DNA of 64,000 nucleotides from the NCBI GenBank assembly GCA_965215215.1, contig OZ244043.1, forward strand, positions 1,364,001 to 1,428,000. Reading direction: 5' to 3'. Below the pieces are notes generated by a model that was given only the letters and a program-made list of their open reading frames with translations, searched no databases and was not told the origin of the DNA. This document shows positions 8,856 to 18,438 of this stretch, in pieces; within the stretch, counting starts at the first letter, position 1; the number at the start of each line of letters is the position of its first letter. Source of the stretch: CALDTK01 sp965215215. Its GTDB lineage: Bacteria; Bacteroidota; Bacteroidia; Chitinophagales; Saprospiraceae. Position numbers and translations under genes: made by a program.

Positions 8856-9680
8856 ATGAAAGCGAGTGTACTGTTGTTCGTAACCGCGGCAAGTTGGGCG
8901 TGTACCACCTCTGCCCCGGAGCCTGAGGTGGGGCTCGACACCGAGGTAGAGACTGGAACCCCGCAGGACCTATCGGCTTTGCCCACGCCGATCGCGGAAG
9001 CGTACACGCTGCACACCGATGACATTCCCGAGGATGAGATCCTGAGCTACAAATTGGCCCTCACCTTTGGCGGCAGCGAGCGTTTTCGCGGGACGATAAA
9101 GCAGAGTCCGTCGAGCGATCGAATCTCCCTGCACCGCGATTCGGATGATGCGGAGCTTCGCTACGACGGAAAAGATGTTGCCATCGTACCGGCGGGCGCC
9201 GAGTGGGAACGAGCTCGTTTCGCCGTCTTTACCTGGCCTTACTTCTTTGCGGCCCCCATGAAGCTCGCCGATGCGGGTACGCGGTGGGCTCCCGTGCGAT
9301 CCTTTCCCTGGCGGGATGGTGTCGCGGCCGAGGGCTCCAAACTCACCTTCGCGAGTGGTACCGGGGATTCGGCGGACGACTACTACGTCGTAATACCGGA
9401 TACCGCCACCGGCTTAATCGACGGCATGGCCTACATCGTTACGTTCGGCGAGGGGGCCGCTGCCGCTAAAACCGCGGAACCGCACGCGATCCGCTACTCC
9501 GAGTACGAGGAAGTGGACGGCGTACCGATCGCGCGGCGCTGGGACTTCTACAACTGGGACCCGGAAGCGGGTCTCGGGGATGCAATCGGGCATGCAACCT
9601 TGAGCGAAGTAGAGTGGATTGATGCGGTAGAGCAGGATTTTGCGACAGCGGGGGGGAGCTTGGTCGAGATGCCGGAGTAG
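8856..9680 (+). CDS. Periplasmic lipoprotein, DUF6503-like
   Basis: 274 residues. The ATG at 8856 is chosen because it starts a lipoprotein signal (MKASVLLFVTAASWAC). The mature part is beta-rich with repeated Tyr and Trp and resembles the DUF6503 outer-membrane-lipoprotein-like family of Bacteroidota (memory of overall style only, no diagnostic motif). Follows the ArsR-like gene on the same strand. Role unknown. Confidence 0.65.
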   Translation: MKASVLLFVTAASWACTTSAPEPEVGLDTEVETGTPQDLSALPTPIAEAYTLHTDDIPEDEILSYKLALTFGGSERFRGTIKQSPSSDRISLHRDSDDAELRYDGKDVAIVPAGAEWERARFAVFTWPYFFAAPMKLADAGTRWAPVRSFPWRDGVAAEGSKLTFASGTGDSADDYYVVIPDTATGLIDGMAYIVTFGEGAAAAKTAEPHAIRYSEYEEVDGVPIARRWDFYNWDPEAGLGDAIGHATLSEVEWIDAVEQDFATAGGSLVEMPE

Positions 9681-9721
9681 CGTAACGTGCCGTACGTACC
9701 TGCTGCACGAGGGCGGCCATC

Positions 9722-11146
9722 CTAGTTTCGGGTAGCTGCCCTCCCCAATTCCGGCATCAGCGGATTGATGACCCCGCCCGGCAAGATGAGCTCTATCGTA
9801 GTGCCCACCCCGAGCTCGCTGTCGAGCCGAACGGAACCGCCGGCCCCATCCGCCGTACGGCGCACCAACGGCAAACCGAGGCCCGATCCCGGGTATACCT
9901 CCCGCGCGTGCAGCCGCTTGAACAAGCCAAACACCTGCTCGGTGTACGCCGCGTCGATACCGATGCCATTGTCGGCGATCCGGATGCGTACACGCCCGCC
10001 CGACACGTGCTCGGCTACGCACGAGATCGCCTGCGGACGCGCCGGATCCACGAAGGTGAGTGCGTTCGAAACGATCTCGGCGAACAGCCACTTGGCGTGA
10101 CCGAGCGGTAGTTTTGCCGCAAGGCCTTCGGGCACCTCCGTAACGATAGACACGCCGCCCAACTCGAACTTAGCACTTGCTTCCTCGAGCGCTCCCGTCC
10201 AGAGGGCGTGCACGGACTGCTGAATCAAACGCACCTCCGAATTTCCGACCCGACTGTAATTGAGTAATTTTTCGAGTACCGTGTGCATCGACTCCGCGCT
10301 CGCCGATACGAAGCCGAAGTGCTCGCGCAGGCGCCCGTCGGTGGCCAGTCGCTCGGGCAGCTTGCCCCGGGTTAGCTCCACGAAGGAGCGAATCGTACGG
10401 ATCGGTTCCTTGAGGTCGTGCCCCGCCGCGTAGGTAAACTGCTTGAGCTGCTCCTGCGCGGCGGCCAGGCGGTGCTGGTGGCGGGTTTGATTCGCGATGG
10501 AGCGCGCGCTCGATTCGCGCGCCTCCTCGAGCGACTGCCGTTTTTTAGTGAGCGCGGCCGTGGCCGCACGCTGGGCCTCGACCCGCGCGGAAAGTTCTTC
10601 GGCACGTTGGCGGGTTTCACGAAATAGCTCGAGGTTGAGATTGCGGTTGATGTACACGACGCCCATGGTGAGTAGACCACTCAACGCACAGTGTATGATT
10701 AGCCTCATATCGACCCGGGAGGGATCGACTACCACCGAGTTGCCGGAAGCCTCCTGGTCGAGCAACCACGCAGTCAGTAGGATCCCCGAGCCGACTAAGC
10801 CAATCCGCCAGGCTCTGGAGGGCTCGTTGTACAGCGCGTGCACCGCTTGCGCCAACCCCATCACCGCCAGGCCGAGGTGCGGAGTGGCCACGGCGAAGCC
10901 GATCGAAATAGCCTGCGCGAACACGAGTATAAACCGGTTGGCCGCTCGGTAGCGCTCGGCGTCGACGAGGAAGGAGGCCGCGAGGAAGAAGACCATCAGT
11001 CCGAAATTCGCCACCGCGGCAATCGTCGGCTGCGAGAGTACGAGGGCCACGGGTACGAATAGGCCGGCCACAACGGCCGCCACCCGGAAGGATCGTTTGG
11101 AGGCCTCCGCTCGCCGCAGGTCGAGGATGGTAGGGGTCGCTAGCAT
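9722..11146 (-). CDS. Membrane sensor histidine kinase (second gene of pair 2)
   Basis: Paralogue of the kinase at 4011-5387. About five transmembrane helices (20-170), a coiled coil (170-235), HisKA with His243 in GHDLKEPIRTI, and HATPase_c (EIVSNALTF, IADNGIGI, GSGLGLPL). Ends in a short tail after the ATP-binding domain; no receiver. Its start overlaps the end of the kinase gene upstream by 7 bp. A dispersed motif copy is embedded at 10111-10125, where it encodes part of the linker before the ATPase N box. Confidence 0.9.
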   Translation of the reverse strand: MLATPTILDLRRAEASKRSFRVAAVVAGLFVPVALVLSQPTIAAVANFGLMVFFLAASFLVDAERYRAANRFILVFAQAISIGFAVATPHLGLAVMGLAQAVHALYNEPSRAWRIGLVGSGILLTAWLLDQEASGNSVVVDPSRVDMRLIIHCALSGLLTMGVVYINRNLNLELFRETRQRAEELSARVEAQRAATAALTKKRQSLEEARESSARSIANQTRHQHRLAAAQEQLKQFTYAAGHDLKEPIRTIRSFVELTRGKLPERLATDGRLREHFGFVSASAESMHTVLEKLLNYSRVGNSEVRLIQQSVHALWTGALEEASAKFELGGVSIVTEVPEGLAAKLPLGHAKWLFAEIVSNALTFVDPARPQAISCVAEHVSGGRVRIRIADNGIGIDAAYTEQVFGLFKRLHAREVYPGSGLGLPLVRRTADGAGGSVRLDSELGVGTTIELILPGGVINPLMPELGRAATRN

Positions 11147-12579
11147 ACCTCGTCTTGTTTTGCGGAAGCGCGTCCGACCGGTGCGGCGACCCTGCGCGAG
11201 GATCCGATTACGGACTGCGACGGAAGGGAGAGCGAGAAACTCGTACCCTCGCCCTCGACACTCGCTACACGCAACCGCGCACCGTGCGCGATGGCGATGC
11301 GTCGGCAGAGCGCCAGGCCGACGCCCCCACCCTCGTGGTTGTCCTGCTCGTGCGCCCGGTTAAACAGGCCGAAAACGTGCTCGAGCTTATCCGCCGGAAT
11401 CCCTATGCCGTTGTCCGCGAAGGTTACGCAGTAGCCGTCGCGCTCGGGGTGCTCATCGGATTTACCCGCGATCTTCACGACCGACGGTACGCCGGGCCGG
11501 GCAAACTTGATCGCATTGGCGAGCAAGTTCTGGCAGAGCTGCACCAACTGGGTGCGGTAACCTAAGACTACGGGTAGTTCGCCGAGCTCGATGCGGGCGC
11601 CCGACTGCACGAAAAGGTGGTGTAGATCGAGTGATATCTCGTCGAGGAGCAACCCGAGGTCGACTTCCTCGACGCTCTCGTTGCCGCCGCTCGTGTAAGC
11701 GAGCAGGTCGTCGAGCATGCGCACCATGCGTAGCCCGCCCTCCTTGGCGAACGCGAGGTACCTCGCGGCTTCGGTCGCGTCGGGCTCGCCGTCGATGGAG
11801 CGCCCGATGAGCTGATTGAAGCTCACGATGCTGCGCAGTGGCTCGCGCAAATCGTGGTGGATGGCCCGCACGAGTTCCTCTTCGTCGACACGTCGCTCGC
11901 TGAGCTGTTCGGTGACGTTGGTCTCGCGGTCGAGCTGCGTACGCAGGCTCGCGTTGGCTTCGGCCACCTTCGCGTTCGTTACTTGAAGCTCGTGTTGCAA
12001 TTTGGCGAGTCCGTCGCTTTCCGCCGTGAGTTGCGTCGTTAGGGCAACGAACTCTAACTCCTTTCGCTCGCTGCGCTTGCGGGCGTACTCCACCGAGATC
12101 AGCGCGAAAGCAAGTGTGGCGAAAAAGGTGGCCCCGTAGCTAACGAGCTCGGGGACGGCGTCGCAGATCTCGGTGGCCAGTCCGAGGTAGGGCAGCAGGA
12201 CTACGCCCAGGAGCCCCGGCACGAACATGGCGAGGCTCCAGCGCCAGTCTTTGAAGCACAGCTGGGCGCTCGCGGCGTAGGGCACCAGCATGGCCGCCGT
12301 TGGCGCACCCGTCGGCAGCAGCAACACGCACATGACCAAGCCTCCGAGCAGCAGGACGACGCCCAGGGTGCCGGCCACGCTTTCGCGAAAACGAGCCTCC
12401 GCAAGGCGGAGTGCCATCGCCAGTCCGATGAGTGTAGTAAAGTAGATAAATTGCCTGAGGTCGCCGAAAGCAAGTCCGAGCGTCGCGTGGAGCGCACCGA
12501 AGAAGACTACGTAGAGCGTCTGCTCGCCGAGGGAGGCGGCAAATATGCGGGACGATGGTGGGGCAGTCAGCATGTTCAA
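11140..12579 (-). CDS. Membrane sensor histidine kinase (first gene of pair 2)
   Basis: Paralogue of the kinase at 5384-6829. Six hydrophobic helices up to residue ~165, a coiled coil, HisKA with His242 in HHDLREPLRSI, and HATPase_c (QNLLANAIKF, FADNGIGI, GGGVGLAL). No receiver or DNA-binding domain. Overlaps the next kinase gene by 7 bp, so the two-gene order and coupling of pair 1 are kept. Motif copies lie at 11157-11169 (last codons) and 12378-12392 (membrane region). Confidence 0.9.
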   Translation of the reverse strand: MNMLTAPPSSRIFAASLGEQTLYVVFFGALHATLGLAFGDLRQFIYFTTLIGLAMALRLAEARFRESVAGTLGVVLLLGGLVMCVLLLPTGAPTAAMLVPYAASAQLCFKDWRWSLAMFVPGLLGVVLLPYLGLATEICDAVPELVSYGATFFATLAFALISVEYARKRSERKELEFVALTTQLTAESDGLAKLQHELQVTNAKVAEANASLRTQLDRETNVTEQLSERRVDEEELVRAIHHDLREPLRSIVSFNQLIGRSIDGEPDATEAARYLAFAKEGGLRMVRMLDDLLAYTSGGNESVEEVDLGLLLDEISLDLHHLFVQSGARIELGELPVVLGYRTQLVQLCQNLLANAIKFARPGVPSVVKIAGKSDEHPERDGYCVTFADNGIGIPADKLEHVFGLFNRAHEQDNHEGGGVGLALCRRIAIAHGARLRVASVEGEGTSFSLSLPSQSVIGSSRRVAAPVGRASAKQDEVC

Positions 12580-12842
12580 CCCCTCTCCACACGATAAGCA
12601 TGCCGAGAAACAGGCGGCGCCGCCGCTACATGCCCATCAAATCTCAGCGGCTGCCCCACGGGCACCGAAACGCGAGCCCGGGCTCACGGGACAGGGCTGC
12701 TAACTCGTGTACGAGCGAGACTTTATCGTCTCGTGAGCGCGCTTCGTCCGCGCGGCAGAATCATTGGCGCGAAATGAGGAGGCCAACGCGGCCAACAAAC
12801 CGATTGCCGGTGGCACCGCGGATGCTCTCCGAAAGCTAAAAG
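12580..12842. other. Intergenic, no gene seen
   Basis: 263 bp between the S41 peptidase and the kinase pair. No convincing coding sequence, terminator or promoter is seen; the open frames here lack any protein-like pattern. Confidence 0.5.
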
Positions 12843-14364
12843 CTATTTACGTGAGTGCAGGCCGGCGTTGAGCCAGTGAAGTGCCGCATCGAGGATAGGG
12901 CCGTCGCCCGCCCCCTCTCGGGAGACGAGCTCGTCGGGCTCAATGGGTCCCTCGAAGCGGACGCCCCGGGCGTTGGCGAGGTAGCTCTCGGCGAGGTTGA
13001 GCAGGGTTGGCCCCGGGAGGAGGTAAAGCTCGTTACCGGTCGTTTGGCCCGAGCTGGGCCGTCCGAAGAGTCGGGCGTTGGGCTCACCCATGAGCAGGAC
13101 GGCGAGCCCCTCGGCGGCACTCGAGGTGCCGCGATCGATAAGGACCGCGAGCGGCTGACCTCGCGCAGTAGAGCTATAGGCCAACTTCGAAAGGTAGTAA
13201 ACTAAACTGTCTCCGGAATCGACGTCGACTTCGACGTAAGCGCCATCACTTACACGATAGCGATAGGCGGCAACGGTGTCGCCACCCGCACTTAAGTAGT
13301 AGGCGACGTTTCGATCTCCCAGTAGCGGACCAACGGACGAAACATGAGCCGGGGTGGCCCCGCCGTCGTTGTGTCGAAGGTCGACGACCCAACCATCGAT
13401 CGGCTCGTTTGCCTCTAAGGCTGCAATGGCCCGCTGCGCGCTGTCGATGAATGTCTCGAGGACGAGTTCGTAAGAGTTCGTAAACCCCGGCAGATCGAGT
13501 AAGCCGAAGCGCTTACCCTCACGCTCGAGGAGTCGAGCCTCCGGATACTCGAATTCAAAACTCGCGATCAGGCTGTCGCCGTTCAGCCTACCGAGCGGGA
13601 GGTAGCCATCCTGTTGTAGCAAAGCGACCACCGTCGCGGTGTCCCCCAGGAACTCGCGTATCTCCTCTACGGTCAGGAAGGACGAGTGGCGGTCCGCAAG
13701 GGACGCGACCGCGAGCCGGATGCCGGCGTGAACACCTTTCGGATCGGCGCTGCACCGAGCCAGCGCCTCGACCTCATCGAAGTTTATCCGGTCGCGCTTA
13801 ACGGCGCGCCCACGCATCGTATCTATAGCTGCGGTAAGTAACTCCTCGTCGGCGGCAGCGAGCGGCGGACACGTACCCGGATCTAGCTGTGTTGGAGCAA
13901 TCGATAGATCCTCGAAGCGCGCCGCTCCCCTTTTCCCATTCCGAACGAACCCTACCCTCACGAATGCGGCGTTTGAGGGCGCCCAGAAGCGAAAGGTGTC
14001 GAGGAGCTGCCCAGATTTATCCGCGCGCGGCTGACTCCCCCCTTCGTACAGCATGGAAGTATCCGCGGAGAGGACATTCACCCAGGCCCAGCCCCGTGAT
14101 TTAGATTCAGTGCGCAAACGATAAGTCAGCTGGTATTGCGTGAGCCCCCCCCTCAGGGATATTGGTCAGTAACTCGTTATCGACGGGTACGCCAGCCTCG
14201 AGGTGCGTGGCATCAGTGGACAGGGGCAGCGCTCCCCTCAGCCGGTTGGTATCGGCCGGCTGCTGGGCGAGCAGAGCCGTTGGCATATGGCATCCTGCTA
14301 GAACCCCCACCGCCAACGAGATGAGCCTGCGGAGGCGATCGAAACTTCGCAATTGTCGGCTCAT
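12843..14364 (-). pseudogene. S41-family (C-terminal processing type) peptidase, frameshifted at a G8 tract
   Basis: The N-terminal part (14107-14364) has a signal peptide with ALLAQQ. The C-terminal part (12843-14117) carries the S41 core: WVVDLRHNDGG, catalytic Ser in DRGTSSAAEG, and GRPSSGQTTGNELYLLPG. The two parts are in different frames and meet at a run of eight C on the plus strand (14145-14152). Removing one base of the run joins them as NIPEGG-LTQYQLTYRL. The joined protein has an N-terminal jelly-roll-like domain before the protease, as in other Bacteroidota S41 enzymes. Either a true mutation, a phase-variable switch, or a sequencing slip at the homopolymer. Confidence 0.8.
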
Positions 14365-14384
14365 CTAACGAATATAAACGAGCT

Positions 14385-14655
14385 TCTCACCGGCGGCAGC
14401 TCGACGGCGAGCCCCGCGGCGGAGACGAGATTATGCGCGAAGGTGGCCTCGGCGCTGGTGGACTTACGGATGCAGTCCGGTCGCACCGGCCGCTCGTCGA
14501 CCCCGTTGGCGATGTCGTGGAAGAAGGCCCCGCGCACGCCGAAGCGCTGGCTCAGCTGCGAACGATCGGCGGCGGCGGCGAGCTCGGCGCCGGTACGGAT
14601 CCCGAGGGTGGCGGAGCGCGCGTCGCTACGGAAGGATGAGGTAAATTGCCCGAGT
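14385..14655 (-). pseudogene. dinB: DNA polymerase IV (dinB) remnant
   Basis: An open stretch without a start codon. It translates to a segment matching the thumb-to-little-finger junction of Y-family DNA polymerase IV: LGIRTGAEL, then QRFGVRG, DIANGVDERPVRP, and RKSTSAEATF. The catalytic palm domain upstream and the rest of the little finger are missing, and a TGA lies just before the segment. This is a deletion remnant, not a functional gene. Confidence 0.75.
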
Positions 14656-14669
14656 CAACGTTCGATACC

Positions 14670-14861
14670 TCAACGCAGGATGGCGCAGATGCCTCTGACG
14701 GCCGCGAAGAGGACGACGGCCGGGACGAAGACGGCGTCGAAGCCGAGTACGTAAAGCTGGGTGCCGAAGGCGGCGGCAGCGAACGTGGGAAAGAGGCGTG
14801 TAATAGTCTGGCGGATAAACGGGCGGGGACTGTCGGGAGTGATTTTAGCCGGTGTGTTCAT
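14670..14861 (-). CDS. Small membrane protein, hypothetical
   Basis: 63 residues from an ATG at 14861. Polar N terminus (MNTPAKITPDSPRP), then two hydrophobic stretches (TFAAAAFGTQLYVLGF and FVPAVVLFAAVRGI). No family recognised. It lies 103 bp downstream of clpP on the same strand. Confidence 0.45.
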   Translation of the reverse strand: MNTPAKITPDSPRPFIRQTITRLFPTFAAAAFGTQLYVLGFDAVFVPAVVLFAAVRGICAILR

Positions 14862-14964
14862 GGAGAGGTGATTTGCCCTTACGACGGCATTCGGCCCGGT
14901 GGTCACAGGTGAGCCTTATCAGCACCTGGCCTGTGCTCCATCACTTCGGTCGGGCTTGCGCCAA

Positions 14965-15660
14965 CTACTCCACGCCCACGATCTCATCTACGAATCCATA
15001 CGCTACGGCTTCGGGTGCCCGCATCCAGTGATCGCGATCGGCATCCCGGTTGATGTCGGCCACCGACTGCCCAGAGTGCCGCGCCATAACCGCGTAGAGC
15101 TCGTCCTGCAGCTCGAGGATGAGTTTGTATGTAATCGCCATATCGGCCACCTTACCCTGCATCCCCCCCGAAGCCTGGTGAATCATCACACGCCCGTGCG
15201 GCAGGATGGTCCGGTGCCCGGCCGCGCCGGCGCACAGCAACACCGAGGCCATACTCGCGGCTATACTCGTGCAGGTGGTGTGCACCGGACAGGAGATATG
15301 CTGCATGGTGTCGTAGATCCCGAGTCCGGCCGAAACGCTCCCGCCCGGCGAGTTGATGTAGAGCGTTACCGGGCGCGTGGCGTCGGTACTGGCGAGAAAC
15401 AGCATCTGCGCCTGGATCACGTTGGCCACGTAATCGTCGACTGCGACACCGAGAAAGATGATCCGGTCCATCATCAACCGACTGAAAACATCGACCTGCG
15501 CCACGTTCATCGGGCGCTCTTCGATTACAGTCGGATTGATGCTCGCCGCAACGCGGGGGTTGCCGCTTGCGCGAAGGGTGTACTGTGCCTCGCCGAAACC
15601 GATGAGGCGGCGGGTGTCGAGCCGGTGGTCGAGCGTGGCGTAACGAACGAAATCTTCCAT
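14965..15660 (-). CDS. clpP: ATP-dependent Clp protease proteolytic subunit
   Basis: Serine protease subunit that forms the double-heptameric chamber with ClpX or ClpA/C. Family motifs: YINSPGGSVSAGLGIYDTM (97-119), nucleophile Ser136 in IAASMAS, His161 in RVMIHQ, Asp210 in DRDHWM. It starts with a ~45-residue extension before the first core helix. The GQAASMG motif of standard ClpP is changed to SIAASMAS and the HQP motif to HQAS, so this may be a second, divergent ClpP paralogue; no clpX lies beside it. Confidence 0.92.
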   Translation of the reverse strand: MEDFVRYATLDHRLDTRRLIGFGEAQYTLRASGNPRVAASINPTVIEERPMNVAQVDVFSRLMMDRIIFLGVAVDDYVANVIQAQMLFLASTDATRPVTLYINSPGGSVSAGLGIYDTMQHISCPVHTTCTSIAASMASVLLCAGAAGHRTILPHGRVMIHQASGGMQGKVADMAITYKLILELQDELYAVMARHSGQSVADINRDADRDHWMRAPEAVAYGFVDEIVGVE

Positions 15661-15830
15661 GAGGTAAGGGATTTAAGACCAGCTGCGTTTCCAGACGCGG
15701 CTCAACCAAACGCCCGGGTGGAAGCGGGGTCGAGATCGACCGTTCGTTATCCATCCCTGGGCGGTCTCCACGGCGACGGTGGGCAGTACGCCCCGAAGCT
15801 CACCGAGGCGTCGGTTGATGGCTTCCGGGT

Positions 15831-16388
15831 TCACAGGAGCAGACTTAGGGTGAGCAGGCGTTGGGTGAAAGGAATAGCGGTAGCGTTTCGCTCGTCGAGC
15901 AGCGCGCGCAGACCTCGTCGCGCTCGGTGTATACGCACCCGCACCGCCCCCGCGCTACTGTTTTGAGCCTCCGAGACTTCGCGGATACTGAACCCGCTTA
16001 CGGTGTGGAGGAGTAGGGCTTCCCGCTGAGTGCCGGGAAGCCGATCGATAGCGCGGAGGATGAGGTCGAGCTCGAGCGCGGCGTCCGGATCCTCCGGCAG
16101 CCGTCGCTCGAGCTCCCGTTGGCGCTGTTCGGCGAAGCGCCGGTGCACCGTGCGCGAGCGCAGGCGATTGCGCACCTGGCGATCGACGATACCGATCATG
16201 TAGCCGAGGAGGCGGCGCTTGTCCTCCAGCGCCTCCCAGCGTTCGAGCGCGCTCAGGATCGCCTCCTGCATCACGTCCTCGACGGCGTCCGTCCCGAGGC
16301 AGCGACTCGCACAGTAACGCGCGAAGCGCTCGTGCAGCGGCGTGTAGAATTCCGTGAAGGCGGCGCGGGTAGCTGGGCTGAGGGACAT
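15831..16388 (-). CDS. ECF RNA polymerase sigma factor
   Basis: 185 residues from the ATG at 16388; the longer frame to 16505 adds a low-complexity leader. Region 2 (ARYCASRCLGTDAVEDVMQE, with the W-containing recognition segment next) and region 4 (DRLPGTQREALLLHTVSGFS ... VRVRIHRARRGLR) are present, separated by a charged linker. It redirects RNA polymerase to a specific promoter set. No classical anti-sigma is adjacent; the only neighbour is a tiny membrane protein upstream. Confidence 0.9.
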   Translation of the reverse strand: MSLSPATRAAFTEFYTPLHERFARYCASRCLGTDAVEDVMQEAILSALERWEALEDKRRLLGYMIGIVDRQVRNRLRSRTVHRRFAEQRQRELERRLPEDPDAALELDLILRAIDRLPGTQREALLLHTVSGFSIREVSEAQNSSAGAVRVRIHRARRGLRALLDERNATAIPFTQRLLTLSLLL

Positions 16389-16432
16389 AGCGATTGGCCT
16401 TTGCCTATAGAGTAACGCCGGTGGGGGAAAGG

Positions 16433-16627
16433 TTACAGGACGGAGAACAGAAGCCAGGTGAGCCCCCAGCCTAAACCCAGCAGCAGCGCGAGCGATACCG
16501 TCCAAACCAGTAGCCGTACGGGTAGCGATGCCGGCGCGAATCGCGACGCCGGTAAGCTGCGGTCCGTACGCACTCCAGACCCCGCGTAGGGCCGCGATAA
16601 CCGACGGTCAGTCCGTCGCTGAAGCAT
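16433..16627 (-). CDS. Small single-pass membrane protein
   Basis: 64 residues: an Arg-rich basic N terminus followed by one C-terminal transmembrane helix (LLVWTVSLALLLGLGWGLTW). Lies 44 bp upstream of the sigma factor on the same strand. It could be a membrane tether in the sigma circuit, but it lacks any anti-sigma motif. Could also be spurious. Confidence 0.35.
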   Translation of the reverse strand: MLQRRTDRRLSRPYAGSGVRTDRSLPASRFAPASLPVRLLVWTVSLALLLGLGWGLTWLLFSVL

Positions 16628-16771
16628 CCTATTATTCCGGTCGGTGAGCTGGCCGTCGGGCATGCCCAGAAGCTAACGTAACCGTCCCGTAGATCCAGGA
16701 CCGGCTCGACGAACGACACCGGCTCGTCGACCTCCGTTGTACGGGGACGAGGACGGGGGCTGGCAACTGAT

Positions 16772-17668
16772 CTACCCGCGGAGCACGCTAGCGCTCGCGA
16801 CTGATTTTCCCCGCGCGTCGGTTACGTGCAGGAAATAGTCACCGGAGCTCAGCTGGGGCACATCCAACGTTAGGGCACTGCCCTGGAATATACCACGCTC
16901 CCAACGGCGGACCACCCGCCCGCCCGCATCGCGGAGCTCGATTGTGGCCTGGGGGACCGAAGCGTCCAGGGTCAGCGAAATCTGCTCGGCGAAGGGGTTC
17001 GGGTAGATCGAGGCATTCACGGTGAGCTCGGAAACCGAAGATACGAACGGCCGGCACGCGCCCCCGTTAACGGGCGTCGCTACCCCCTCGGCAGAGGTAA
17101 AGCACTGCAGACCCCGAGCGAACTGCCCGTCGCAAAGCGCGCCGCTGACATTATAGAAAAAGGAAGTCGAATCTCCTACATCCTCGATGATGTAGGAATT
17201 CGAACCTCCGGGGGTCGAAGTCTCGAATCGCTTGAGCGACCGACCCGCAAGCTCGATGGTCGAAACCGAGTCGATGACGTATTCGATCAGCTCGGGCTCG
17301 TTCACCGAATCCTGCTCGTGAAGCCAGTTATCGATCCGAAGCGTATCTCCAGCGCCGAGGGTAAAGTCGTAGAGCAGGTGCCAAGACGAATCTTCCACAC
17401 CTAAGTAATAAACTTTATCCTGGTCCTTGTATATGTAGTCTGTGAGCGGCCTTCCGTCACAGGTCTCCTCCTCTCGCTGGAGTACGAGAGCGTTCCGGCC
17501 GGCTACCTCTACCGAATCACTGATCGTAAACGCAATCGTCGTAGCCGGGTCAGCAAATTTTACGAGCCTGTAGTTCCAGGTAGCCCCTACTTCCAGCAGC
17601 GACTGAGCGCCGGCTAGGTTCGTAAAGCATAAGCAGGCGAGCGCGGCGAGGACAATGGTGTACTTCAT
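16772..17668 (-). CDS. T9SS cargo protein with type A sorting domain
   Basis: 298 residues. ATG at 17668 starts a signal peptide (MKYTIVLAALACLCF ... GAQ). The middle is a beta-rich domain with a few Cys residues and no known family. The last ~80 residues are a T9SS type A sorting domain (IYPNPFAEQISLTL ... GDYFLHVTDARG). Expected on the cell surface or secreted. No operon partner is evident. Confidence 0.85.
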   Translation of the reverse strand: MKYTIVLAALACLCFTNLAGAQSLLEVGATWNYRLVKFADPATTIAFTISDSVEVAGRNALVLQREEETCDGRPLTDYIYKDQDKVYYLGVEDSSWHLLYDFTLGAGDTLRIDNWLHEQDSVNEPELIEYVIDSVSTIELAGRSLKRFETSTPGGSNSYIIEDVGDSTSFFYNVSGALCDGQFARGLQCFTSAEGVATPVNGGACRPFVSSVSELTVNASIYPNPFAEQISLTLDASVPQATIELRDAGGRVVRRWERGIFQGSALTLDVPQLSSGDYFLHVTDARGKSVASASVLRG

Positions 17669-17876
17669 GGTACCCAAACCTGGTGCAGAGAGATCTTATT
17701 TGCGTCTACCGCAACTCTGTTTACACGTACTCCCAACGTCCGCGAGCCGGTTTAGTGAAGTAGATCCCCCGGATCTTCCGCGCGCTCGAACGTAGCATTT
17801 GCACCTGGAGCCCGTAACTCCGTAGTGTTCCCGCACGCGCCTACCCCCACTCCCCCCCGCGCTCTTCGTTGAAGAT

Positions 17877-17908
17877 GGCGGGAGGGACGAACGGCGGGAG
17901 GGACGAAC
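17877..17908. repeat. 16-bp tandem duplication
   Basis: GGCGGGAGGGACGAAC occurs twice head to tail (17877-17892 and 17893-17908) with no mismatch. It lies in non-coding DNA. Confidence 0.8.
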
Positions 17909-18334
17909 AGCGACTCGATCGCATCTACGAAGAGGGTATCGCTCGGGAGCCCGTTTCCGCACCGGGCGTAATTGCCGCGGCCGGGCACCTTCCGAAAAGG
18001 ATCAGAACCGGCTCGTCCGAAGCACCCGCTCGCGTAAGACGTTCGTCTAACCACGCGGCCGAGCTACGTCACCGAGCTACATCACCGCGCTCCTCGTGTT
18101 GAAGCCAACCGGTCGGTTTTCGCGAAAGACGCCGGGGCGATCCACAACGGCTCAGTCGAGCGCCCCGGGGTTCCGATAAGCTCCAACAGGATATAGGATC
18201 TGGCTGCGTCTCGCGGTTTTGCGGAAGCGGAGAGCCAACCAAGAGTTGGCGGCTTTACCTAACCCCAGGCGCATGTAGGCCCTAATTAAGTACGGAGAAG
18301 ATGTTCGAATCGTGTGTGTTAATGATAGCCTAAC

Positions 18335-18354
18335 TAAGCCTTATCAAAGGCTTA
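18335..18354. promoter_or_regulatory. Perfect 8-bp hairpin in leader region
   Basis: TAAGCCTT (18335-18342), loop ATCA, AAGGCTTA (18347-18354). No T-run follows, so it is not a standard terminator. It lies 84 bp before the gene at 18439 and may be an operator or a 5'-UTR structure. Confidence 0.35.
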
Positions 18355-18438
18355 TCATACGACAACTATCTCGAAGGAGAAGTGAACTTCTCGGGCTGGA
18401 ATAACCTACTCCGATAGAACACCTACAAAACCATTCTT

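Larger units (their letters stand above)
17669..18438. other. 770-bp intergenic region
   Basis: No convincing gene. It contains a 16-bp tandem duplication (17877-17908), an imperfect repeat around 18056-18085, one GTTTT/GNAA motif (18216-18228) and a perfect 8-bp hairpin (18335-18354). The AT-rich end (18270-18438) is the likely promoter of the next gene. Confidence 0.5.

Noticed and set aside
17752..18102. Open frames of 77-100 codons in the 17.7-18.1 kb gap
   Set aside because: Arg/Ser/Pro-rich with no protein-like pattern, overlapping each other on both strands, and containing a tandem repeat.
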